Below, piece by piece: positions 47,446 through 59,054 of a DNA stretch of 64,000 nt (positions within the stretch are counted from its first letter, which is position 1; each line of letters begins with the position of its first letter). A model generated the notes under the pieces. That model did not search any database. It saw only the letters and a list, made by a program, of their open reading frames with translations, and was not told the DNA's origin. This stretch comes from Piezodorus guildinii. Lineage: Eukaryota; Arthropoda; Insecta; Hemiptera; Pentatomidae. The DNA lies in NCBI GenBank assembly GCA_023052935.1, contig CM041292.1, positions 100,790,426 through 100,854,425 of the forward strand, in the 5' to 3' direction. The position numbers and the translations under genes are program-made.

Positions 47446-47792
47446 TTAATTTCACTTATATATATATATATATAATACGTAGTAAGGAAATGTATTTAAA
47501 TTATTTAGAAGTGAAAAAAATTCCAGTTTTTAATGGAATTACACGTTTTAGGGTCTTCTGAGTCCAAATAACCAAGTCCCGCAAAAAGGTCAGTGTGAGT
47601 CCGTCCGTGAGTGTGTGTGTGGTAAGTCTAACACGAAAACAAAAAGGCTTCTATAATATATTATAGATTATTTAACAAAACACATGTTTCTATCGAAATT
47701 TTATGTAATTAATTTTTTTCGTCTCTAAATTTATTAAAAAGATTTCAACAACCAAGGTAAGTAAAAGTCGTGTGTTGTGCTCACTAGATCTA
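47446..47792 (+). mobile_element. TACT repeat, internally deleted copy
   Basis: Has both ends: 'tttcacttatatata...agtaagg' and 'ttttagggtcttctgagtcc' at the left, and 'ggtaagtaaaagtcgtgtgt' and 'ctcactagatc' at the right. The middle ~550 bp of copies 1 and 2 is missing. Total about 345 bp. Confidence 0.8.
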
Positions 47793-49522
47793 TTTTGTCC
47801 ATGAACACCGAACTAATAAATTAAAGCATGATTAAGGTGTGGTGAAGTTTTCAACGTAGTTCGTTCATAATTTTTCTATGGCAATTACTTAAACTTGACC
47901 TACTTAAACCTGAAGTATACCTAACATATAGGCTAAATTAAAAAATAAATAAATAACTAAGAGTAGAAAATCCAGTGTGTATCAAACTACACCATGGAAA
48001 CATCCTCATTATTTTCAAGGTAAACGAACTTTGTCCATTCTGCAAAAGTTATTTCAATAATAGTTTGTACCACACCACCTTCATTGTCCAACCTTCAAAG
48101 AAAATAGACAATATATCTTAAAACCATCCGAATCCGTATTCTGCGACATAAAAAACATTGAAAATATTTTAAACATTAAAAGTGAAGGCAAATGAAACAT
48201 ACTTTAGATTTATATCTTAAAAATATGTAATAAGTATGATTTTGTAAGTATTATAATCATTAGCCATTATCATAATCAAGTATCTGTAAGGAGTACTTGT
48301 TAAACTTTTGTTAATTATATTTTTAATAGAGCACAAGACTCAGGTTACGTTTGTTTAATAATTGTATTTTGTAGTGCATTTGTAAGACTTTCTATTTAAC
48401 AAAACAAATAAATAAATAAAAAAAATAATAAAAAAGTTAAAAATACATTAATATCTAAGAATGTTTCCTTTAATTGTAAACTTGTACCCTTGTTTTAAGA
48501 ATAAATGTGCTTCTGCTAATGTAATGTTGAGGGAATACTGAAATTCCGAAGGTAGAGCTGACTATAAAGTGAAATTTCTGTTTTCGGTAACTTTATTTTT
48601 CTGTCTCGTTCTATCATTTATTCCTATCCAGAGGGGAAACGCAATTTCAAGGGCGTGTGTGGAGGGGACAGGAAGGGTCTAAATTTGAGGTCCTCGGACT
48701 CCATATTGGACAATGTTCCTTCCCTTAAAGTTTTCCTCTTGTAGGATTCTGGTCACGTCTCTCCTCCGCTCACACATTAGGTTACCCTTGATATAAATCA
48801 CCTTAACCGGTTTGGAACTTTCCCCGCCCATCAAAAGTACTTATTAGAACCGAAAATTCACAATAAAAAAAATCACATACACATAAATGTATGTATGATT
48901 TATTGATCAGTATTCATATGTAATTTGATGAGAACCGACATAACGGAGGTATCAAGTTCCAGATTAAGTGAAGTGCTGCATAACACGACTATCACTCAAT
49001 TTAAGAACTATAAAATAAACTTAAAGTTAAAAACGCTGAAAATTATTACACAGTTGTTTATTATCTCCAAATAACAATATTAGGGTATACCTATTTATAA
49101 AGATGTAGGTGGGAAATTAGGTAATAGGAAAAGCAATAAATAATTCCAAAGAAAATGGCGTATTACTACTGCTAATTTCAAAGTGCTATGTCTATGCTAG
49201 TTCTGAACCAAGTTTAATGATACTTTTTTCATTTACTAGAACATTTAATTTTTTATGAAATAGAAATAAAAGCAAAACATTTTGCCAAAAGTATTTTTAA
49301 TCTTTCTCGATCTTTCCATTTGTAACTTGAATTACAAATCAACTAATTTTTAAACTCTATACACATTTTCCTCTATATTGAAAAATAACTGAGTGTTATG
49401 GGAATAATTATGGAGAAATTTCACTCTTTTCTTTTTTTTTATAATTATTCACTGTTTTTTGTTAAAAAACACTAATAATTTTTTTTCTCTATCTTCAAAA
49501 ATATCTGAGTTATAGGCGTATA
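47793..49522. other. AT-rich interval, no supported gene
   Basis: A less AT-rich piece at 48590-48850 shows no coding match. 49020-49066 shares a short block ('aaaaacgctgaaaattatta') with the complement of 25940-25980. Confidence 0.4.
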
Positions 49523-49864
49523 TAAGGGCAAGATTTGAGCGGCGTGGTCTAGTGGATAGAGCGCTAGTCTGCTGTGCTCCGGGTCCTGGGTTCGAATCCT
49601 GGCTATGGCAAAATATTATTTATTCTGATAATTCAGTCGGTGGACGACCCTAGGATATGATGACCCTGCTGGGGTAGACCCAGCCTCTATAAAGTGGGTA
49701 CCCAAATTAATTGGGGAAAACCTGGCGGCTGAGCGCGATTAAGGCCTAATCACCTCATTGCACTGCCGTTGGCCTAGAAACAGTACGAATCTCTATATGT
49801 ACTGAGCCCAAGACCCTTCATGGGTTGTAGTGGTACAGGTTTTTTTTTTGTAAGGGCAAGATTT
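49523..49864 (+). mobile_element. Full-length tRNA-derived SINE with perfect 14-bp duplication
   Basis: Bounded by 'taagggcaagattt' at 49523-49536 and 49851-49864; the SINE itself is 49537-49850. The head carries an A-box-like 'tggtctagtgga' (49545-49556) and a B-box 'gggttcgaatcc' (49588-49599), the pol III promoter of tRNA genes. The head does not form a clean acceptor stem, so this is not a tRNA gene. The body (from about 49669) is shared with 34480-34666. It ends in nine T rather than poly(A). The perfect duplication suggests a recent insertion. Confidence 0.92.
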
Positions 49865-50029
49865 AAATTTTTTTCATTTTCATTTTTGTTAATGTTTTTC
49901 TTGTTTGTCGCGCTTTACTTATTCTAAAACTCTACACGCATTTTTCTCTATCTTCCAAAATCACTTACTTCTGGATGAAATTTCTTTTTTTTCTTTTCTT
50001 TTTTTCATTTATATAATTTCTATAATTAG

Positions 50030-50578
50030 ATCGATGTAAAGTTTAATGGACTTTACAAATCATACAGGTTTGATTATGATTGAATAGTCTTAACAAGGAT
50101 TAAATGCCTAATTTTTACATATTCTTCCTCTGAAGAACATTAGATTTCGTGGATCACAAAACATTAATCATATCATCTCATTATCATTGATAAAGAAAGG
50201 CCAAGCATACAAGTTGAACGGATTTAATAACCAACCAAAGGAGAACAGAGCGAAAATATTTTTTATATAATATTTTTTAAATAATAGGAACAGTAATAAA
50301 GACGTATAATATACCTTTGGAAAGCTAAAGATTTTAGAAAAAATATTATCTTATTCAAAAAGTTGTAAAAGGTTATAGAGTGAAAAAAAATCGGATAAAA
50401 CTAAGTGATTGTGGCTGATAATAATATAATAGATTATTTAATGAAACTCTTGTTTGTATCAAAACTTTACACTTACACTTTACTTTTTTTCATTTATAAA
50501 TTTATTTAAATGTTTTTTAATTGGATTTAATATGGGAGGTAAGTGAAAGTCGTGTGCTGTACCATGCACCAGATTTTT
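50030..50578 (+). mobile_element. TACT repeat, 5'-truncated copy
   Basis: From 'atcgatgtaaagtttaatgg' to 'ggaggtaagtgaaagtcg' and 'gcaccagattttta' it follows copies 1 and 2 (39480-40036) with more divergence. The 5' third is missing. Confidence 0.8.
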
Positions 50579-50878
50579 ATAATTTATATTTGCCTTTACA
50601 GATTTTCGTTTTAGGGATAAAGGGGGAAGGGACGCGGTACCTCCCACTCCGATCTTCTACATATCGAAGATAACGATTAAAATATTTACGAATACTTAAT
50701 ATGAAATGATAGCTGTTTTTCTTATAGTTATTTATTTTGAGAGAGAAACAGTTCTTTATTAAGTAATATTACAATCAGTCCAATTAGGACATTATTAATA
50801 GTGATAAAGTACAACATTCATAATAAACTTAATTATTTATATAATTTACATTAAAACAATAAATTTATGTAATAATAA

Positions 50879-50882
<4 letters not shown>

Positions 50883-50957
<75 letters not shown>
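50883..50957. repeat. (TA)n microsatellite in Jockey copy C 3' UTR
   Basis: About 37 TA units. They sit where copy A has 'ttttgtatatatttatattg' before its own I-like insertion. Confidence 0.95.
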
Positions 50958-50961
<4 letters not shown>

Positions 50962-51147
50962 AAACAAAATCAATAAACATATTATACAAAACAAAATCAA
51001 TAAAAACATTATACAAAAAAAAATTATACAAAACAATATCAATAAAAATATTATACAAAAGCCACTCATACCAATATACAATCCTCAAGCATACGGCACG
51101 TGAGTGGAGAATCTAGCCAATGCTAGAACTCCAATATGTATGTTACA

Positions 51148-53335
51148 AGAGATCTCGAGGCCACTGCCGTTTTAACCTTCAAGGGGGATGGTAAGGATGT
51201 AAAAATGGCAAGGATGGTGAAATAATAAGGAGCATTGACTATGGTTCTGAGGACTTTGGATTGGAAGGATTGAATGCGTTTGATGTTAGAAAATTTGGCG
51301 ATCCCCCACAGTTCAAGTCCGTAGGTCCAGATAGGTTTCAGTACTGTCATGTATATCAGCAGTTTGTTTTCTATGGATAGTTTAGAATTTCTGTTCAGTA
51401 GTCTGTATTATTTGCCAAATCGTCGATTAAGTTCTTGTCGTTGACTTCTAGTATGTGGGTTCCATGTAGTCTTTTGTCTAGAAGTCAAGACACCGGACTG
51501 TGTCAGAGAAAGAGAGCGGAATGGAGTTAAAGAGAACTGGAGGGCAGGATTGTCTTTGAAGGCTAAAGGTGAGATGTTTGCATTTGGATTGATTGATTTT
51601 AATTCTCCACTTGTTACACCAATCTTCAATTTGAGAAAGGTGTGTTTGGAGGCCTATGGATGCAATATCGGGATCTAAGTGAGAGGATAAGATGGCTGTC
51701 TCATCAGCGTACGTTGCTAGGAAGGTATTAGGGCAAACAGGAATATCAGCCGTGATTTGTAGAAGATAGGACCAAGAACGCTGCATTGAGGAACACCGAA
51801 TTCGACTGGATAATAATTACAATATTCTGCACTAGAGCGAACTCGGAAGGAGCGGTTTGATAGATAGGACCGGAGGACTAGGTATAAGTATTGAAGTAAA
51901 TGGTTTTTGAGCTTGAAGAGTAATCCCGGGTGCCACATCCGGTCAAATGCTTGCGTTATGTCCAGAAACGCACCCAAGCAGTACTCCTTGTTCTCAAGGG
52001 CAGAGGAAATATGGTCAACAACTTAGAGCTCTTGCTGAACAGTTGAATGTTGGGAACGGAATCAAAACTGATGGGAAGGAAAAGTGTGGAATTCTAATAA
52101 AGGTAATATTCGTCTGAAGAGGATTTTTTCAAAGATTTTTTAAATAATTAGGGGTAGGCTAATTGGTCTATATGATGTAGTAGCGTTAGGAGGTTAGCCT
52201 GGTTTTAGGAAGAAGATTATAGTGAAATGTTTCCATAAGATAAGAAAATCGGTTGTAAATATAGGTAAGGAATATAATGGCTTTAGATGGAAGCTATCTG
52301 AGGAGTGAGGAGATTATATCCAGGATTTACCTTTTGTACGTTTTCGGAGAAGATATTTGACCTCAGAAGAATTAACTGCTTTAGGAGGTAATGAAAGTGG
52401 GATTGGAGACCAAAGGAACTGTTTTACTACTGCAGTGTGGTTTGGATGGGATGCTGGATGAGAAGTGAAAATTTCGGAAAGGTATTTGGCAAGTTCCTCG
52501 GCTATGTCTTCATCAGACGCAGCCCAGGAACCATTACTACGACGGAGGGGATGGGAAATATGATGGGATTTTAGAATTTTCTTGGTGACATTCCACAGGG
52601 AACTGTCACGAGCCGAGAGAGAAGAAAGGAAGGAACTAAAGGATTGGGAACGGAAGGTCGCCAACTCCCTCTTTAATTGTCTACAATAAAAAGTATAGGA
52701 GAGGCGATCTGTGGAAAAGCGGGTGCGTTGCCATAAGGATCTGGATCGGCGTTTGGTGCGGATGAGGTCAATGAGGTGTTGTGGTAAATGGTTTTAGTTG
52801 TGACTTATTTGGGAGTGCTTGGGAGAGGAGGCAGTCAAAACAGCTTGTTGAGTAGCAGTGGTGAAGAAGTATACGGACATCGTCTACGTCATCTGGAGTT
52901 TTGAGGTTCACTCTGAGGTCAATATAATTGGATTTGGCGAAAAAGGTCCCAGTTGACTGGTCTTCTGATAAATGACGGTGGGATGGGTTTAGGAACAGGA
53001 GTTAGGGATACATTAAGGATCAATAGACTATGGTCAGAGGATAGTTCATCAAGTCAAAGATGTCAGGATTACGGTTAGGATCAGTTGGCCAGTAGGTAGG
53101 GGAATTAGGAGGTAGGAGGTTGAAACGTCTAGAGTTGAGCGCAGATTGTAAATTCCGCCCACGAAAATTTGTGTATCTGGAATCCCATTGCTGGTTCTTA
53201 GCGTTCAAGACTGCACCCAGAATGAAGTGGTTTCCTAAGGAATTCAGGAAAGATTCGAATAGAATATTGGAGATGAAATGTATAGCGAGGGTGATTGGAA
53301 AGAAAAAAGTACTAGACGAATATAAAAATTAGGGA
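51148..53335 (-). pseudogene. Jockey ORF2 fragment, copy C
   Basis: Segments recognisable in order on the minus strand: 'GNHFILGAVLNAKNQQWDS' (endonuclease, ~53210), 'YWPTDPNRNPDI' (~53080), 'LWNVTKKILKSHHISHPLRR' (~52570), 'PLSLPPKAVNSSEVKYLL' (~52350), 'GAFLDITQAFDRMWHPGLLF' (~51950), 'VPQCSVLGPIF' (glycine of the QG motif changed), 'YADETAIL' near 51700 (YADD reads YADE), then 'KPIWTYGLELWGIAKF' (~51310). Many frameshifts separate them. The damaged catalytic box and shifts make it clearly dead. Confidence 0.88.
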
Positions 53336-53367
53336 CTTTCTTGGAGCAAAAAACATACATACAAACA

Positions 53368-53950
53368 TTTTTTTTTAATTATTTATTTATTGAAGTTTAC
53401 AACTGTATTTTAACATAAATACAAGAAGTAAAAGTGTTGAATTATAATAAAGGGCGTAGAAGGCTTGTGAAGAAACTACCCAGCGGTAGTACTTTAATGT
53501 TTATTTAAGTAAGTAGATCCCGAGGTCATCTTCTTTTCAATCGCCTCGGAGGGTTGTCAGGAAAATGTGAGGTTGATAGGTTGCGGACAAGAGGGTTTAT
53601 ATGGGTTGGGAATTTGAAATTAAAAGTGGTATATCTGGTACGAGAAAGATCTGCAACAAATGGGATTGTTAAGGTCTTTATGGATGATTTTATTTGTGAC
53701 GAAATAAGGAGCATTTAGGATCTTGCGAAAGATTTTGAATTATAAGGATCGGATGCGAGAGGAATTAGATGGCTTAGTAGAGCCCCAAAGCTCGATTCCA
53801 TATGTCCAGATGGGTCTGATGACGGTAACATAAATGAGCTTTTTGTAATGAGTTGGAAGTTTTGAACATTTTTCGAGTAAGTTTTGTAGTAATCGGTATC
53901 TACGGGCACTTTCTTGTCGTTTTATTCTTGTATGAGGATACAGGATACAA
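53368..53950 (-). pseudogene. Second-family Jockey ORF2 C-terminus and 3' end, antisense
   Basis: From 53950: 'YPHTRIKRQESARRYRLLQN', 'YKKLIYVTVIRPIWTYGIEL', 'SSRIRSL', then after a shift 'KIFRKILNAP' and 'FPTHINPLVRNLSTSHFPDN', ending 'PPRRLKRR' at 53526. A short 3' UTR ends with 'caataaataaataatt' and a poly(A) (T-run 53371-53380 on the plus strand). It resembles the Jockey C-terminus of copies A-C but is clearly a different family. 5'-truncated. Confidence 0.8.
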
Positions 53951-54109
53951 AAAATTAACAAACAAACAAAAAAAAAACACAATTATAATCAATAAATCCC
54001 ACAACGAAGATTTTACAATGGTGCTGTATCGGGGTATATCCTCATTTAGACCTTTTTAAAGTATTACTGTCCAAATACAAACCCATATGCTCATGTATTC
54101 AAGAGACTA

Positions 54110-54194
<85 letters not shown>

Positions 54195-55194
54195 ATTCCT
54201 CAGTACTTTTAATATTGGTTGAGGAGAAATTGAAATTTAATGTGCGATTGGACTACTTGCCGATGAAGCATAGCAGCTCTCGACAAACCACGAGACCACT
54301 ATTTAAGTTGGTAAAACCAGACACTCCTCCTGCTTTTAGCTTCTACTTTTTATCTAAGTATTGAAGGAAGCACTGCTCATAAATAAATCGCTCACGAATA
54401 GAAGCTAGCTCCACTCTCTACTAATAGCGACTGATCCTCTAAAGTTTCGCATATAAAATTTATTATTTTTTTAAATATCATTGAATGTTAATAAAATTCA
54501 AGAAGAAGAAAATATATAAACAATATCAATTATATAATTATACGATTTCATAGTTTGGTTCAAAAATAAAGTTTTACAAATCCGATTTAGTTCTTACTAA
54601 GGAATTTACGAAATAAGAGGGCCTTTCTAGAAAAAACGATAAGATCCCATTGTATTTTCTTTCGGGAATGACAAGGAAAATACGGATCTGTTTTTATCCT
54701 CGAATCCTTGTATCAAGCTGAGAGGTATATTTTTAGCAACTCCTATTTCTTTGTTTGAAAACATTAACCGTCATGTAATTTATTATATTAAATAATGTAT
54801 GAAGTAATCAAGAAATGTACTTTTTATTAACTACCAATCCAACAGTTTCCTACTGCTCTACTTTTTTAATATCTAATTACTAGAGGAAATTAACAATACT
54901 CATAAAAGTAGTTAATACGAATAAAATTAGATCCAATAAAATTAGTATTAACTTAAATTAAGGCAAGGTTCCGAACCAGAAATTCAAGAGACAAAAAGGA
55001 TCAGTTATATTTATAATAACAATATGTAGAAGCGAAGCTGTGATATAACGAGATTTTATAATATCAATAAATAGATATTTTACTATTGATACAGATCATG
55101 TTTCGGGATCCCAGCAATTCATTTTAACTTGTTTCCCATGAATATTGCCCATAGATCATTGATAGTTTATGACTAATGAGTGGTCTGTATTTAT
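53951..55194. other. No supported gene; (TA)n at 54117-54191
   Basis: A long TA tract (about 37 units) and otherwise AT-rich DNA without coding signal. Confidence 0.5.
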
Positions 55195-56230
55195 TGTAGA
55201 ATAGAATAGAATAGAAAAAGATTTTTACTCTGGGGCAAGGCCCATAAAAACAATTGATATGTATAATTAAGATATATATAATGTGTCTGGCTACAAGACC
55301 AAAGGATTATAATCAATTCTTATTCACAATGATATAAAAAGAAAAGAAAGGATACAACAAAACAAAAGAGTAAAATAAATAATTAATAACTTCTGATGTG
55401 TTAAACAAAACTAAACATTAAAACTGATTCATAATAATTGATCCTTATAAAAATGAGATCAATAAATAATAAATTTTCTTTTTAAATTGATATTTCATTT
55501 GAAATATCTTATTGAGCGTCTGTTTGGGATGACACGAGGTACTGGAGTAGCTGGGACTTGAATGATGATATGGAAGAAGCATTTCGGATATGAGTAGGTA
55601 AGGAATTCCAGAGAGTAGTGGAGCGGATAATAAAGGAATGATCAAAAGATGTTGTTCTATAGGCAGGAATATAAATGTCGGAATGGCGCGATCTTGTTTG
55701 GAGTGAGTCGACTGACGATTTAAATCGCAGAAGTCTGTGGATATAGGAACGGGAGTAGCTGGGAGTTGATTATTTGGTAAAGATATGATCCTAGGAAATA
55801 TTGTCTGCGGACAGAGGGAAGGAGCCACTTTAACTCATTGTATAAATGGTTCACATGAGGCCTCTTCGGTGTACCTAGGACAAATCTTAAAAATATGTTC
55901 ATAATTCGCTTTAGCCTGTCCTCGAGCTCAGCCGAGAAGCCACCATATACCATACAGCAATAGTCAAAGTGGGGGAAAATAAATGATGATACAAGGAGCT
56001 TACCCGGTTAGATTCTTAGATAAGAAGATAGCGGGAGCGATGGAAATATTTGAGGGTACTTATTGTTCTTCAGGAGATTTGGGCAATATGGGGTTTCCAG
56101 GTTTTCGTAATACCAGTCGATGGTAATACCTAGGTTTTTGACAGAGGAAGTGAAGATGATTGGCTGATTATTTAGGGTTAGACTCGGAAATGTAGTATGG
56201 GATCTGAGTGGGGTTATGAATATATAATGG
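55195..56230 (-). mobile_element. CR1-like LINE 3' end, antisense
   Basis: From 56230 on the minus strand: 'SLTLNNQPIIFTSSVKNLGI', 'LVSSFIFPHFDYCCMVYGGF', 'LEDRLKRIMNIFLRFVLGTP', 'HVNHLYNELKWLLPSVRRQY', then (shifted) the WNSLPTHIRN-type tail near 55600. These match residues after the RT in the 8.2-11 kb element. The 3' UTR ends with the 'gggccttgcccc' hairpin (plus-strand 55232-55243), 'agagtaaa' and an (ATTCT)n tail (about 55199-55220). ATTCT-type tails are known for CR1 elements. Confidence 0.88.
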
Positions 56231-56438
56231 TTGATTTGATTTTTGGTATTTAATTAGTTCACATAAAATAAAAAAGAATATGACATTATGATGATACACA
56301 GATAAGGCAGATTGAATGTTGTTATAATTAGGAATGTCTTTACATGGTAATTTCAACTCATCTTTTTGGTGCGGACTGGCTCCTGGCCCATCATTCTCCC
56401 TCTTTAGCTTCCTTGTGCTTCTACTCATACATTAAAAT

Positions 56439-57715
56439 GTTGTAGACAGAGCTGAGCAATTAATTAAAAAACACTTTAATTGCACCTACAAATAATTAAT
56501 TTTAATTAATTAATTAAACTGTTCTCCAATTAACTTTATTCAATTAAACTAGTTAATTAATTCTAATTGTTAATTGATAGTTAATTTTAATTAGAAAGAA
56601 TTACATATTATAAAGTTAATTTTACAGTTAGGGTTATTCATAAGAATTAATAATAAACTTTTTTTTTAATATCTTCAAAAATATGTTTTTTTAAAAATTA
56701 AAAATACATTCAGTCGACATTATCCGTTTTTTCTTGATGTAGTTTTTTTTAAAATTTTTGTTCGCGTTATTGTTTTAATTGATATAGGCATCGATTATTA
56801 GGTTTTTAGGGGTTCTGATGTCATTTTTTGTATCGTATTTAGGATCGCGTACAGACTTTTCGATTCTTGTTCGCGTTAATGTTTTAATTGATATAGGCAT
56901 CGATTATTAGGTTTTCAGGGGTTCTGATTTCAATTTTTGTATCGGATTTAGGATCGCTTAAAACTAGAAATAATAGTTTATTTTTAAAAGTAGTCATTGA
57001 AGGGCATTATAAAGATGACATGTAAATACATAACAAATCCACCTACTATAAACTTTCGACGCTGTTGCATTTTAAAACTACTAGTTTTTCAAACAATTCA
57101 TCTGAAATGGCATTCCTCCATGGTACATTTATTAAAGTTTTCAAATTCAAAAAATGAAATCAGAACCCTCGAAAATCTAATAATCGATGCCTATATCAAT
57201 TAAAACATTAACGCGAACAAGAAATCAAAAAGTCTGTGCGCAATCCTAAATCCGATACAAAAAATGAAATCAGAACCCCCGAAAACCTAATAATCGATGC
57301 CTATAACAATTAAAACATTAACGTGAACAAGAATGGAAAAGTCTGTGCGCGATCCTAAATGCAATACAAAAATTGGTATCAGAACCTTAGAAAACCCGAT
57401 AATCAAATGGCGGAATAATGGAATTTTCATTTGACATTTAAAAAAGAATAAAAAAAAAACTCATTCCTTAAGCGATTACAATAAAATGAGGTATAATTAG
57501 TATCAAGTTTGGTCCTAACTATAAGACAAAAAATATATTTACAGGTTGAACATGATGCCCCTAAATAATTTCTAATATTAAATAAACAACAATTTTTTAC
57601 TTAAAAACTGCAATGAGAAATTGAAATAAATTGTTAATTGTAATTTTAAATTAAAATTAAAATTAATTGTTAATTAATTACTTTTAATTGTAATTGACAC
57701 AGCTCTGGTTGTAGA
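56439..57715. mobile_element. Non-autonomous hAT-type element with internal inverted/tandem repeats
   Basis: Ends 'cagagctgagcaatta' (56447) and, inverted, 'taattgacacagctctg' (to 57707), flanked by an 8-bp direct repeat 'gttgtaga' (56439-56446, 57708-57715). 'CAGAG' ends plus 8-bp duplications are hallmarks of hAT transposons. Subterminal arms are TAATTAA-rich. Inside, a 109-bp unit is repeated twice (56761-56869, 56870-56965). It recurs inverted about 2.4 times (57150-57410), around a 175-bp spacer. Units share 'attgatataggcatcgatta' and 'tcggatttaggatcg'-type blocks. No transposase is encoded. Confidence 0.87.
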
Positions 57716-58569
57716 CAGTCACTGCCTTAGAACTTCACTTTTAACTTAACTGCACTCATTTCATCACATGGGGCACATTTTACAATATATCTGACTGGCC
57801 CTTACTTGCCAACAAAATGGTGGGTCCAAAATGGTGGAGCCTTCCAATTATGATTTATAGTAATGTTAACTGTTAAAAAAACTCTTTTTCAAGTAAGATC
57901 TTGAACAGATCACATAAGAAAGAGGTGTAGAGCAGGGCGACATCAAAGGTGCATCTCAAGGCACCAATGTTTATAAAATATTAGTATGGCTGGTTGTTTT
58001 GATATTATTTAACTAAGTTCGACACGTCTCGCAGCTAACGGCTATTACGTTTACTACTGTGCATCATACGTACATTTTCACATTTTATTGGCATAATAAT
58101 CTGTACATTAAAAAATGAAGCTAAATTGTTCAACATACTTTACTTAATACCTATCAAAACCCTCTCCTGCTGTTTGCTTTAATGGAGTTTCCCGAGAATG
58201 GAGGGGAGAAGTAAGGAATTGGTTTTATCATTAGTATCTCCTAAATTATTATGTTTATCGAAATTTTTCTCCTAAACAAAGCCGATGTGCTCTACAAATT
58301 TTATAATAATGAAAGATATTTCTTTCAAACAATAAAATTCAAGATTTCCCAATTTTAGTAAAAAAGGTCCAAACATCATGGGATTGAAATACGCTTAGTT
58401 TCATAATAAATAAACTGGATCTAAAATTTGGTTTAATCTTTTAATAAAAACAGTGAATGGAGGATTTCAAATACTATAAAAGTGCTTATGAATGCTTAAT
58501 AAAAATATTTTAAAAAATACAGTCAGAAATAAATCCTAGTAAAAGCAAATTGATACTACTCGAGTTTAG
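57716..58569. other. No recognisable feature
   Basis: AT-rich sequence. No coding signal. Confidence 0.4.
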
Positions 58570-59035
58570 TTTAACAAGCTTTAACATTATTACTCCCAAA
58601 ATCAATGAAAATGTTTATTCCAGTAATGCAACCTGCTACAGGAAACACATACAACTAGAGGCCCTTTAGAAATCAGCAAACAAATTCCTAGTAAAATGCT
58701 GCAAATCGAAAGCGATCACAAATTACCAACCACACGTGGGTGTGAATCGCTATTTAACCCAACTCTATTCAATTACCTATAAGCTCAGTACCCCGAACAC
58801 ATTCTGATATACACAGATGCCTCAAAATCCGCTAGCCAAACTGCAATAGCAGTGAAGGATAACGCAAAATAATTTTAGTCACTATATCCACTTAATATAG
58901 TATTCGCTGAGCTGAACATTATAACTTTATGCCATTCTCAAAGCCAAGGTTACTGTCGGCGCGCATATTCCAACTCTAACATAGTTAGTTATATTCACAG
59001 ACCCAGCATCCCCTCGAAAATTATTGAAAGCAGTG
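58570..59035 (+). pseudogene. RNase H remnant of an I-like LINE
   Basis: 'EHILIYTDASKSASQTAIAV' at about 58795-58855 carries the first RNase H aspartate motif. After stops, 'VFAELNIITLCHSQSQ' near 58900 fits the glutamate helix. The remaining motifs are lost. Upstream text at 58690-58790 is compatible with the linker before RNase H. Heavily degraded, so the clade assignment is tentative. Confidence 0.5.
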
Positions 59036-59054
59036 CAAAAAAAAAAAAAAAATC

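Larger units (their letters stand above)
50740..53335 (-). mobile_element. Jockey copy C, antisense, 5'-truncated
   Basis: Same family as copies A and B. On the minus strand it starts inside the endonuclease at about 53335. It runs through ORF2 to 'RSLVTY' near 51150, then a 3' UTR whose last part ('ttatgaatgttgtactttat', 'cttaataaagaactg') matches copy A 17360-17430. The 3' UTR holds a (TA)n tract (50883-50957) and a ~38-bp motif with 'caaaacaaaatcaataaa' repeated about three times (50958-51060). Confidence 0.9.

Noticed and set aside
49537..49610. tRNA gene
   Set aside because: A and B boxes are present, but the acceptor ends do not pair and the unit continues into a SINE body with duplication.
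50846..51088. Membrane-like 'YIYIYI' proteins
   Set aside because: Translation of (TA)n; the same artefact occurs at 45719-46007.
56761..57410. CRISPR-like direct repeats
   Set aside because: Only two to three 109-bp units per arm, inverted between arms and without spacers; eukaryotic transposon context.
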